Below, in pieces: positions 1-6,095 of a stretch of DNA of 8,125 bases. The DNA is from SAR324 cluster bacterium (lineage in GTDB: Bacteria > SAR324 > XYD2-FULL-50-16), in contig NVSR01000057.1 in assembly GCA_002401295.1 (NCBI GenBank), forward strand, positions 7,285 through 15,409, written 5' to 3'. Below the pieces are notes generated by a model that searched no databases, had not been told where the DNA came from, and saw only the letters and a program-made list of their open reading frames with translations. The position numbers were made by a program, and so were the translations under genes. Every line of letters begins with the position of its first letter. Position 1 is the first letter of the stretch.

Positions 1-836
1 CGATCATACAGGCTTCCTTTATCAATCAGTTTGATTTGATAGCCCTCATGGTCTCCGGAACTCTTATTGAAATAAGGAATGATCCTGGCTTGGTTGATTA
101 ACTTGGAAAAGTTACTCAATTCGTGATCCACTTCATCAGAGCGGATGAAATAATCCTTCCCATTCTTCGTATATTTGGTTGGTGAGGCTATTGTATTTTT
201 ACGTTTAGGTCTGACATTGGAGCGTTTATTCCGCTTGCTGGGCTGAGTTAAGGGTTTGACTGTAGTCTTTTTGTTCTCTTCATCAGTAAACTCTAGAATT
301 CCCTGATCCTCTCCCAAACGAACATAGATCCTGGATGGCTTTGTACGGACTTCAATTTTCTCTATGATCACGCCTGTATCAAAGAGATTGTCTCCTTTTG
401 AAAAGACCTCTTCCTGCCGTTTTTGCTTGTGACGAATAATCGTGTAATTTCGTTGCCCACGATAAATGCCTTGCAGTTCTAAATTATTGAGTATCTGAGC
501 TAATCCAGCGCTAAGGGGTTGTATTTCTACCTGGACCCGTTCCGGTGCTTTCTCGATGACCTTCTTTTTTTCCTTAACCTTCACATCGAAAATATTTTGA
601 TCAATAATTCCCTGAAAATCCCTAAAATTCAAAGCCTTGCTCTCTACTACCTTTTTAGGAGGTACGAAGCGCTCTTCCCGCACCGGAACCTGCATGAATT
701 CATTTTCAACGACCTTGGCCCCCAAGCCGCCTGCTTGCCAGGCGATTGTAGTCACCAAAACGGCATTGGTCAGATTGAGTGCTCTGGGCATCGTAATCAC
801 AGCACGCAAGTTTAAAAGAAAATTATTTAAATTCAT
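1..836 (-). CDS. gspC: Type II secretion system protein GspC (N-terminal 278 residues, runs off the left edge)
   Basis: Inner-membrane component of the type II secretion system. In the family it links the inner-membrane platform to the GspD secretin, with most of the protein in the periplasm. Translating the minus strand from the ATG at 836 gives an open frame of 278 codons to the window edge. A short N-terminal cytoplasmic stretch is followed by one membrane segment (about residues 22-40). The GspC homology region spans about 72-186, with FQGIIDQNIFD (74-84), LELQGIY (119-125) and FSKGDNLF (145-152). A Lys/Arg-rich linker covers about 187-222. The start of the C-terminal PDZ domain carries the family signature: IRSDEVDHELSN (231-242), then QARIIPYF (249-256) and KGSLYD (273-278). 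An in-frame stop lies upstream, and I see no strong Shine-Dalgarno; ATG at codon 16 is an alternative. It has its own candidate promoter and is probably the first gene of a gsp cluster, which I infer but cannot see. Confidence 0.85.
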   Translation of the reverse strand, partial: MNLNNFLLNLRAVITMPRALNLTNAVLVTTIAWQAGGLGAKVVENEFMQVPVREERFVPPKKVVESKALNFRDFQGIIDQNIFDVKVKEKKKVIEKAPERVQVEIQPLSAGLAQILNNLELQGIYRGQRNYTIIRHKQKRQEEVFSKGDNLFDTGVIIEKIEVRTKPSRIYVRLGEDQGILEFTDEENKKTTVKPLTQPSKRNKRSNVRPKRKNTIASPTKYTKNGKDYFIRSDEVDHELSNFSKLINQARIIPYFNKSSGDHEGYQIKLIDKGSLYD

Positions 837-874
837 AGAAGAAAGCCATTCATTTAGGATCAGGACATATTGTA

Positions 875-903
875 ATTATACTTGATTGTAAATTGATTGC
901 CTT
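875..903 (-). promoter_or_regulatory. Candidate sigma-70 promoter for gspC
   Basis: Reading the minus strand, a perfect TATAAT lies at 880-875, 38 bases upstream of the gspC ATG. With a 17-base spacer the -35 position falls at 903-898 (AAGGCA), a poor match to consensus. The weak -35 overlaps the right-reading arm of an inverted repeat, which would suit regulated rather than constitutive expression. This rests on pattern matching only. Confidence 0.4.
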
Positions 904-943
904 GGCTTGACAATGTGGAGTATTTTTTTTTTCACCAAGGCAA
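897..943. repeat. 9-bp perfect inverted repeat with a 29-base spacer between the radical SAM gene and gspC
   Basis: TTGCCTTGG (897-905) is the exact reverse complement of CCAAGGCAA (935-943). The spacer holds a run of ten T (923-932). The left arm covers the predicted -35 region of gspC. It could be a two-site operator or a weak hairpin ending the upstream radical SAM transcript. The long loop and the lack of a U-tract after the stem argue against a normal intrinsic terminator. Confidence 0.4.
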
Positions 944-972
944 GTGGCAGTTGCTAACTCTAAGGGAATTCC

Positions 973-1914
973 TTACTTTTGATAATGAAGTCCCTGGTAA
1001 CTTTTTCGATCTGCCATTTGTTTTAGCATATATTGTACCGGACGCATCCTTTGTTTCGTCCATTCCGGCGCAACCAGCTCCTCCCAACGGCTGGCAACGG
1101 CAGCTAAACGCTGTACAGGGATATGCGGGGACAAATGCTCCAGAAAAAGAATGACTTTTTCCGCATATTCTTCCAGTTCCACAGGGGAGAATTTGCCTGC
1201 CCGGTAAAGCTCTTCCAGAGGAGTATTGCTCAAGACGTGTAAGTTATGCAGTTTTACATTGTTGATGGGAAGTTGGTTGATAGTCTCAGCCATTTCCACA
1301 ATTTCCTGGGGACTTTCATCAGGCAATCCCATCATTAAGTGAATTCCCACATCCACACCGGAAAGCTCATGCAATTTTTGAATTGCTTCTAATGATTTTT
1401 CGACCGTATGCCCACGTTTGAGGAACGTCAGCTGACGATTGGAAAAACTTTGTACCCCTAACTCTACGGAGACATAAGCCTGCTCATGAAAGCGGCGCAA
1501 CAGGGGAAAAATTTTCTTTGGCAGGCAATCAGGGCGGGTTCCAAGAACGATACCCACCACTTTTTCTTCTGCCAGCGAAATTTCTATTTGTCGCTCTAAG
1601 GTAGAAAGGCGTTCAAAGGTACTGGTGTAGGGCTGAAAATAAACCAGAAAACGATCCGCCTTATACCTCTTGGCGATCCGTTCCCGGCTGAGTCGAATTT
1701 TGGTTTGCAGGGAGTCTGATTGAATGAGCAGGCTGCCTGCGGATCCCCATTCGTCGCAAAAGATGCAGACCGCTTCCTTCTTGCGGACGGGGCAACTTTC
1801 GGCAGTACTGACAGAGATTTTATAGACCTTCTCTCCGAATCTCTCTCGATAAAATTGACTGATGGGATAATAGGGTTGTCCCTTCCAATTAGGAAAATTT
1901 TGCATAGGCTCCAT
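973..1914 (-). CDS. TIGR01212/YhcC-YtqA family radical SAM protein
   Basis: Cytoplasmic radical SAM enzyme with an Elp3-like core. The cluster-binding motif is CPVRKKEAVCIFC, three Cys in C-X8-C-X2-C spacing, about residues 41-53 of this start. The YhcC/YtqA signatures follow in order: RFGEKVYKI just before the Cys motif, VELGVQSF and LKRGHT in the middle, GIHLMMGLPDE, VKLHNLHVLSNTPLEELY, and a C-terminal VQRLAAVA then LKQM. The related Bacillus YtqA (MnmL) has been implicated in maturing the wobble uridine cmnm5s2U of tRNA. Whether this protein does the same is open, and no MnmM-like methylase is beside it. I chose the ATG at 1914. A GTG at 1947 and an ATG at 1905 are in frame and none has a convincing Shine-Dalgarno. 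All three starts lie inside the end of the helicase gene, so translational coupling is likely. Confidence 0.82.
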   Translation of the reverse strand: MEPMQNFPNWKGQPYYPISQFYRERFGEKVYKISVSTAESCPVRKKEAVCIFCDEWGSAGSLLIQSDSLQTKIRLSRERIAKRYKADRFLVYFQPYTSTFERLSTLERQIEISLAEEKVVGIVLGTRPDCLPKKIFPLLRRFHEQAYVSVELGVQSFSNRQLTFLKRGHTVEKSLEAIQKLHELSGVDVGIHLMMGLPDESPQEIVEMAETINQLPINNVKLHNLHVLSNTPLEELYRAGKFSPVELEEYAEKVILFLEHLSPHIPVQRLAAVASRWEELVAPEWTKQRMRPVQYMLKQMADRKSYQGLHYQK

Positions 1915-3298
1915 GTTCACGTCTTCTTCGACTGGTATAAATTTCACCGGTATCTTCGGTGACTAACTCATAAAGGATCGCTTTCTTTTTGGCTTTTTTT
2001 CTCAAAATCCGTCCCAAGCGTTGGACATGTTCCCGCACGGTGGAAGTCCCGGAGATAATCACGGCAATATTAGCTTCCGGCACATCGACCCCTTCATTCA
2101 GGACCCGGGAGTTGACCAGGAAAGGCCAGGTTCCGTTCCTGAAATTTTCCAGGATCAATTTGCGTTCTTTGGCTTTTGTTTCGTGGGTAATCAAGGGGAG
2201 TAGAAAAAGAATGCTAATGTAATAGGCTGTTTTATTGTCGTTGGTGAAAATAATAATCCGTTCCTGATTGTGCCGTACCAAGATGTCCGCCAGGGCTTCC
2301 ATTTTTCCTTGAGCCGCCACGGAAATTTGCTTTTGAATAGCAAAACTACGCAAGGCATTCCGTCCCTCGGGAGTCCGGTAACAAACCATCACAAAGCGTT
2401 CCCATGAACTACCTTTTCCCGGTAAGGAAGGGGTTTGTTCACGAAAATTGAGGTAGATGCCACGATGGTGATCATAGGCTTCTCGTTCCTCATAGGTCAA
2501 TTCGACCGCGATAGTCTCCACCTTATAAGGGGCCAAAAATTCTCCGGCTAATTGCTGAATCTGTTTTGTATACAAGGTATAACCCAACAGATCTTGCATC
2601 AGATTTTGGCGATCGGTTTCCACGTTAGGAGTTGCCGTTAACCCTAGTCTGTAAGGTGCGATATAGGCCCGCGCCATTTCTGCATAGCCCGGTGACGGCA
2701 GATGATGACACTCATCGAAAATCATTAAACAAAAACGATTGCCCAGCCAATCGGCGTGAATTCGTGCGGAATCGTAAGTAGTCACCGTAATATCTTCAAT
2801 CTCCGAACTACCACCACCCAGGAGTCCGATGGGGCGCTCGAATAGCTCCTGCAATGTTTTTTGCCACTGCAGGATCAGGTCAATCGTGGGGGCAAGAATT
2901 AAGGTGGAACGTTGTATCTGCTCCATGATCAATGCCGCCAGGAAACTTTTTCCCGTTCCAGTGGGCAAAACAACCATGCCTCTTTTGGTTTTCAACCAGG
3001 CTTCCAGGGCTTCAGCTTGATAATCGTGAGCTGTGAACTCCGTTTTCATTGGTAGCTGAAGTTTCTTGTATTTTGGCGTAGAATCTGAATAGTCAATTTT
3101 CCTTTTATACAAATACAATGCAAGTTCACGATAATGATAGCCATGACAGCGATGGAATCTGCTGCGAGGGTCCCACTGCATCCAGGGGAACTGTGAGGCT
3201 AGTTCCTTGTCCCCCTTAAAGTTGACCAAAAGGGTCCCCTGTTCATAAAAGATCTCGGGGGATTGACTATTGATGGCTTCTTGTTTTGTTTCTTTCAC
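1889..3298 (-). CDS. XPB/SSL2-type superfamily 2 DNA helicase (COG1061-like)
   Basis: ATP-dependent DNA helicase or translocase of 469 residues. All core motifs are present: I PTGTGKS (112-118), Ia LAPTIDLILQW (135-145), II DECHH (195-199), III TATP (221-224), IV IIIFTNDN (348-355), V NEGVDVPEAN (401-410) and VI QRLGRILR (426-433). A Q-like element HDYQAEALEAW (91-101) precedes motif I. The N-terminus (about 15-72), with WDPRSRFHR and GYHYREL, resembles the DNA-damage-recognition domain of archaeal XPB proteins. At the place where XPB carries its RED triplet after motif III, this protein reads VET (226-228). The start is GTG at 3298; an in-frame TAA lies 16-18 bases upstream, so it cannot begin earlier. 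It is divergent from the Sm-like gene across 18 bp and overlaps the radical SAM gene downstream. A role in DNA repair is inferred from family only; a stress or defence role is not excluded. Confidence 0.88.
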   Translation of the reverse strand: MKETKQEAINSQSPEIFYEQGTLLVNFKGDKELASQFPWMQWDPRSRFHRCHGYHYRELALYLYKRKIDYSDSTPKYKKLQLPMKTEFTAHDYQAEALEAWLKTKRGMVVLPTGTGKSFLAALIMEQIQRSTLILAPTIDLILQWQKTLQELFERPIGLLGGGSSEIEDITVTTYDSARIHADWLGNRFCLMIFDECHHLPSPGYAEMARAYIAPYRLGLTATPNVETDRQNLMQDLLGYTLYTKQIQQLAGEFLAPYKVETIAVELTYEEREAYDHHRGIYLNFREQTPSLPGKGSSWERFVMVCYRTPEGRNALRSFAIQKQISVAAQGKMEALADILVRHNQERIIIFTNDNKTAYYISILFLLPLITHETKAKERKLILENFRNGTWPFLVNSRVLNEGVDVPEANIAVIISGTSTVREHVQRLGRILRKKAKKKAILYELVTEDTGEIYTSRRRREHGAYAKFS

Positions 3299-3306
3299 TT
3301 TCTTTC

Positions 3307-3312
3307 GGGAGA
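3307..3312 (+). promoter_or_regulatory. Shine-Dalgarno that fixes the start of the Sm-like gene
   Basis: GGGAGA ends four bases before the ATG at 3317. It favours this ATG over the TTG at 3263, which has no such site and would place the start inside the divergent helicase gene. Confidence 0.65.
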
Positions 3313-3316
3313 ATTA

Positions 3317-3556
3317 ATGGCTTCACACTCCAAGCATGAACATTCTGAGCGCAAACAAAAGACCCAAGTAGCGCATGAAGCGATCTTATTGAGTCGAGTG
3401 ATTTCAGAAAAGCAAACGATCCAAATAGCATTCCCCGATGGGGAATATTTGATCGATCAATTGCGTTGGCATACGCATAACCAACTTGGCTTAATGTCCG
3501 GTAAAGTGGTAAATAAGTTAGCTATTAAGTACTGGGAAATTGTTCCCGGTGAATGA
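3317..3556 (+). CDS. Small Sm/Hfq-like putative RNA-binding protein
   Basis: A 79-residue basic protein. After a charged N-terminal stretch (residues 1-17), residues 19-77 align by eye with the Hfq Sm fold. There is a short helix AHEAILLSRVISE. An Sm1-like run follows (about 33-61: TIQIAFPDGEYL, then LRWHTHNQLGLMSG), then an Sm2-like run (about 63-76: KVVNKLAIKYWEIV). The NKLAI segment occupies the place of YKHAI in Escherichia coli Hfq. It keeps the Lys but not the Tyr or His, and the DQF of the uridine-binding rim becomes THN. The RWxxxNxLxL pattern recalls cyanobacterial Hfq. If the alignment holds, it would assemble as a ring and bind RNA with altered specificity. It may be co-transcribed with the membrane protein 52 bp downstream. 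The call rests on motif-level similarity only, so it is moderate. Confidence 0.6.
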   Translation: MASHSKHEHSERKQKTQVAHEAILLSRVISEKQTIQIAFPDGEYLIDQLRWHTHNQLGLMSGKVVNKLAIKYWEIVPGE

Positions 3557-3608
3557 ATTGTTCTGCATTGTTTAATATCCCTCTTTTTTTGCCCTTAGAA
3601 AAACCACA

Positions 3609-5309
3609 ATGAAGTTACCCCAAAAGATTAAAAGGAAAGCTCAACCAAAAACACAGCGTCCCTTGCCACGAGGCCAGGGAAAGAAGAAAAGGGATTATCC
3701 ATCCCCAGGGGATGTCCCTTCAATGGGGGCTAGAAAACTACTGCTGGAAAAAGAATCTCTGGTATCTCAGATAGTTTCTTGGTTCCTGCCTGTGGGCTTT
3801 TTTCTAGGTAGCGCAATCCTTTTCTATTTCCTGCATGCTTTTTGGGATTTTAACTGGGATCAACCTCAGCCCCGGTTTTTTGAAACAATTCTTACTACTG
3901 ACGCGGCACATGTCAATGACGCCATCGGAAGTTTTATTGAGTTACTGGCAGCGGTTTTAGGTTTGGTCATCACGGTGGTAGCCATTGTGCTGCAATTAGC
4001 GGCTCAGCGATATGGTAATCGCTTGATTGATCTCTTCTTGGAGAACAAGGTCAATCAGACCTATTTCTTCTTCATGGTGACTACCTTGCTCTACGCTATT
4101 TTTATTATTTTTGCCATTAAGAATGATTTTTACCCCAACTATGCCATTCGCAGCCTCTTGGCATTGACAGTGGTGGAAATCGCTTGTTTGCCCCCTTATT
4201 TTCTCTATGTCTTTAAAATCCTGACCCCTACCAACTTGCTTTCCTCCATTCAGGAAAATAGCAGGGTCTCCGTGAGAAGTGGTACTGATAGAAAAAATTA
4301 CAGCAATCTTAAAAAATATCAAAGGGAGGTTGCCACAGCAATTGAACAGGTGACCGATACGGCACTGAGCGCAAACTCACAAATGGACCGTAATCTGGGG
4401 TTGATGGCTATCAATCAGATTCGGGAGATGCTGCTGGATTACCTTCAATATAAAAAACAATTACCTAGAGGATGGTTTTTAGCTTCTGATGACTTTTTTA
4501 TTGGGATTTCTTCCGAGTTTTTTCATGAGATCTGTCAGAAACGCCTTTGGGTCGAGACCAAAAGTCTGATGGATATGGAGTTGATCTATAAAAGCTGTAT
4601 CCGTAACATGCCCGATGCTATAAGTGCAATAGCTTATAATACCAGGGTGATTGGGGAAGAGGCCATCAAGGATCAAGATGACGATTTAGTGGAGATCATT
4701 GTACAGTTTTTCAATACGTTCTTGCGTATTTCCCTGAATGATGGAAACCAGCGGGCCATGTTTAATCTTTTTTATCAGTACCGCCTCTTTGCCAATACAC
4801 TGATGGATTATTCTCCGAAACAGGCAGCCAAGATTTTTTTCTACTTCAAGTATTATGGGGAGCAGGGACTGATGAAAGGGATTTGGTTTATCCTGTACAA
4901 CGCTGCCTTTGATTTGGGTGGTATGGTTGCCACCGCTTATGACAAGAAAATGAAAAATATTAAGGATTTACTTTTTATTTTCATGCAGTTGGAAGATACT
5001 GTGGACAAGAAAAAAGATTGGCTGGCCTTGATGGGAGTCCGCAAATCCCAGTTAATTCTAGCGGCATATCTTTTCTCAAAGGGAGAAGAAACTCTGGTAC
5101 GGATTGTTGTGGAAGATCTTAAAAATGAGAGCTTCGATAACCTGATCAAATGGCGGGACATGTTGCTCAGCCTGAAAGACAAGAAATTTTGGGAAATCAC
5201 CGATCGGGGCATTAACTTTGAGTATATAGATGAAGAACAAAAAAAATCACTGGAGCTATTCTACAAAACATACATCCTCTCACAACCCCAAGCCTTCAGT
5301 ACAAATTAA
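3609..5309 (+). CDS. Predicted inner-membrane protein, DUF2254-like N-terminal membrane domain with a long cytoplasmic helical region
   Basis: 566 residues. Residues 1-48 are very rich in Lys, Arg, Pro and Gln and are probably cytoplasmic. Four hydrophobic segments follow at about 57-76, 109-131, 152-170 and 181-203. The second and third, joined by QLAAQRYGNRLIDLFLENKV (129-148), resemble the core of DUF2254 membrane proteins, where a helix ends in a similar L-A-S-x-x-F/Y-x-x-R-L pattern. Residues from about 210 to the end are hydrophilic, mostly helical in appearance and without a catalytic motif I recognise. Function is unknown; channel-like or sensory roles are possible but unproven. The ATG at 3609 has only a weak purine stretch upstream; ATG at codon 39 (3723) is an alternative that would remove the basic tail. 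It may share a transcript with the Sm-like gene. Confidence 0.75.
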   Translation: MKLPQKIKRKAQPKTQRPLPRGQGKKKRDYPSPGDVPSMGARKLLLEKESLVSQIVSWFLPVGFFLGSAILFYFLHAFWDFNWDQPQPRFFETILTTDAAHVNDAIGSFIELLAAVLGLVITVVAIVLQLAAQRYGNRLIDLFLENKVNQTYFFFMVTTLLYAIFIIFAIKNDFYPNYAIRSLLALTVVEIACLPPYFLYVFKILTPTNLLSSIQENSRVSVRSGTDRKNYSNLKKYQREVATAIEQVTDTALSANSQMDRNLGLMAINQIREMLLDYLQYKKQLPRGWFLASDDFFIGISSEFFHEICQKRLWVETKSLMDMELIYKSCIRNMPDAISAIAYNTRVIGEEAIKDQDDDLVEIIVQFFNTFLRISLNDGNQRAMFNLFYQYRLFANTLMDYSPKQAAKIFFYFKYYGEQGLMKGIWFILYNAAFDLGGMVATAYDKKMKNIKDLLFIFMQLEDTVDKKKDWLALMGVRKSQLILAAYLFSKGEETLVRIVVEDLKNESFDNLIKWRDMLLSLKDKKFWEITDRGINFEYIDEEQKKSLELFYKTYILSQPQAFSTN

Positions 5310-5344
5310 GGGAAGTATTAAAACTCTGGAATAATCTTTAAGGG

Positions 5345-5373
5345 TAGCGCCGGGATACGTCCCCGCCTCGCTA
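5345..5373. repeat. Palindromic intergenic element, copy 1
   Basis: Hairpin with inner stem GGGA (5352-5355) and TCCC (5360-5363) around a TACG loop, plus an outer TAGCG (5345-5349) and CGCTA (5369-5373). The first 26 bases match the element at 7947-7972 at 20 positions, with all six differences confined to the central stem region. It sits in the 145-bp gap between the membrane-protein gene and the next gene. It has no T-run directly after the stem, so it is not an obvious terminator. Confidence 0.6.
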
Positions 5374-5442
5374 AGAGATTCAACACGGATATTATTGATT
5401 TTTAATGGAAAAAACAAAGTAAGGCCAATGGATATAGCACAT

Positions 5443-5447
5443 GGGAG
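5443..5447 (+). promoter_or_regulatory. Shine-Dalgarno selecting the start at 5455
   Basis: GGGAG lies seven bases before the ATG at 5455. This supports that start over the in-frame TTG at 5395 and the ATG at 5428, both of which would place extra polar residues in front of an otherwise clean signal peptide. Confidence 0.7.
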
Positions 5448-5454
5448 TAAAGTT

Positions 5455-5958
5455 ATGAGGTCTGGGAGACGACTACTAAAGATAAATATTTTATTCTGTC
5501 TGTTACTGTTTTTCAGCAGTTCACTCGGTATGGCTACCAATGTGTATGAGGCAAGGATTATTCGCAAACAAGTCAGTTCTTCTTTCCGTGTGCTGATGGA
5601 AACCTGGAAGGAAGAACTTTATTTTGATCTCTATGACTTGGGACAACACAATAGTAAAAAAAGATTAACCCTTGAGGAATTCGCTCAGCGAATGGTAGAT
5701 TTGGAATGGAGACCTTCTCTGGAGGACGAAGTGATCAACAAACTGGACCTGCTCTACCGGGGTTTAGCCGTGGTGCACAGTACGATTAAATTCCAACATA
5801 AGATCAATCCTGATCGGATTGTGACCAAGGATATTCGTTTTCCAGTAATCCTGGAAGGCAAGATTTGGAAATTTGATCTCTCTCAGTTGATTCGTACTCC
5901 CTATGTGGGCAAGTATTTCAAACCAAAAAAAATTGAGGCGAAAAAGAAAATAGAGTAA
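5455..5958 (+). CDS. Secreted or periplasmic protein of unknown function
   Basis: 167 residues from the chosen start. The N-terminus looks like a signal peptide: basic MRSGRRLLK, then hydrophobic INILFCLLLFF and SSSLGMA, with likely cleavage near residue 27. There is no lipobox Cys at the cleavage region, so a lipoprotein is unlikely. The mature part is about 140 residues, charged, with a mixed helical region (WKEELYFDLYDLG, LTLEEFAQRMVDLEW). It has a later segment that may be beta-rich (DIRFPVILEGKIWKFDL) and a Lys-rich end (KPKKIEAKKKIE). I recognise no family. It stands between palindromic copy 1 and a 137-bp gap, with no close operon partner, so the context gives no function. Confidence 0.7.
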   Translation: MRSGRRLLKINILFCLLLFFSSSLGMATNVYEARIIRKQVSSSFRVLMETWKEELYFDLYDLGQHNSKKRLTLEEFAQRMVDLEWRPSLEDEVINKLDLLYRGLAVVHSTIKFQHKINPDRIVTKDIRFPVILEGKIWKFDLSQLIRTPYVGKYFKPKKIEAKKKIE

Positions 5959-5973
5959 ACTCCGTAAGATTAT

Positions 5974-6013
5974 AAAAAGTAGCTTTACTTAGATCCTAAA
6001 AAAAAGTAGCTTT
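5974..6013. repeat. 13-bp direct repeat AAAAAGTAGCTTT
   Basis: Exact copies at 5974-5986 and 6001-6013, 27 bases apart start to start. They lie just after the secreted-protein gene and upstream of the acyl-CoA dehydrogenase-like gene. The arrangement could be a pair of regulator half-sites or a duplication remnant. Confidence 0.45.
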
Positions 6014-6019
6014 CTCGAT

Positions 6020-6035
6020 CTTGCTTTTTTGCAAG
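6020..6035. other. Short hairpin CTTGC-TTTTTT-GCAAG
   Basis: A 5-bp perfect stem with a six-T loop in the leader region of the acyl-CoA dehydrogenase-like gene. The same arms, CTTGC and GCAAG, recur at 8049-8061 around a GGC loop. No U-tract follows the stem, so it is not a standard terminator. Confidence 0.3.
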
Positions 6036-6095
6036 TCCGAATTCAAATGCATTCCATTGCAGTAAAAAAAGACCTACCCCAGTTATTGAATAATA

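Noticed and set aside
519..885. Plus-strand open frames opposite gspC
   Set aside because: They lie antisense to a recognisable GspC frame, and their translations have no family resemblance or Shine-Dalgarno.
897..1154. Plus-strand 85-residue frame opposite the radical SAM 3' end
   Set aside because: Overlaps a conserved C-terminal region of the radical SAM gene and reads through the inverted repeat; no coding features.
1720..2222. Plus-strand frames opposite the helicase and radical SAM genes
   Set aside because: Antisense shadows of well-supported motifs on the minus strand.
3263..3316. N-terminal extension of the Sm-like protein from TTG 3263
   Set aside because: Would overlap the helicase start, lacks a Shine-Dalgarno, and adds residues not matching the Sm alignment; ATG 3317 has a good site.
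3996..5212. Minus-strand frames within the membrane-protein gene
   Set aside because: Antisense to a continuous 566-residue frame with clear membrane segments.
5345..5373. Integron attC site interpretation of the palindrome
   Set aside because: The RYYYAAC and GTTRRRY core sites are absent, there is no integrase, and the second copy follows a large ordinary gene.
5395..5454. Earlier starts for the secreted protein
   Set aside because: TTG 5395 has no ribosome site, ATG 5428 has poor spacing, and both bury the signal peptide; ATG 5455 follows GGGAG.
5280..5567. Minus-strand 95-residue frame across palindrome copy 1
   Set aside because: Overlaps the ends of two supported plus-strand genes and a palindromic repeat; no family signal.
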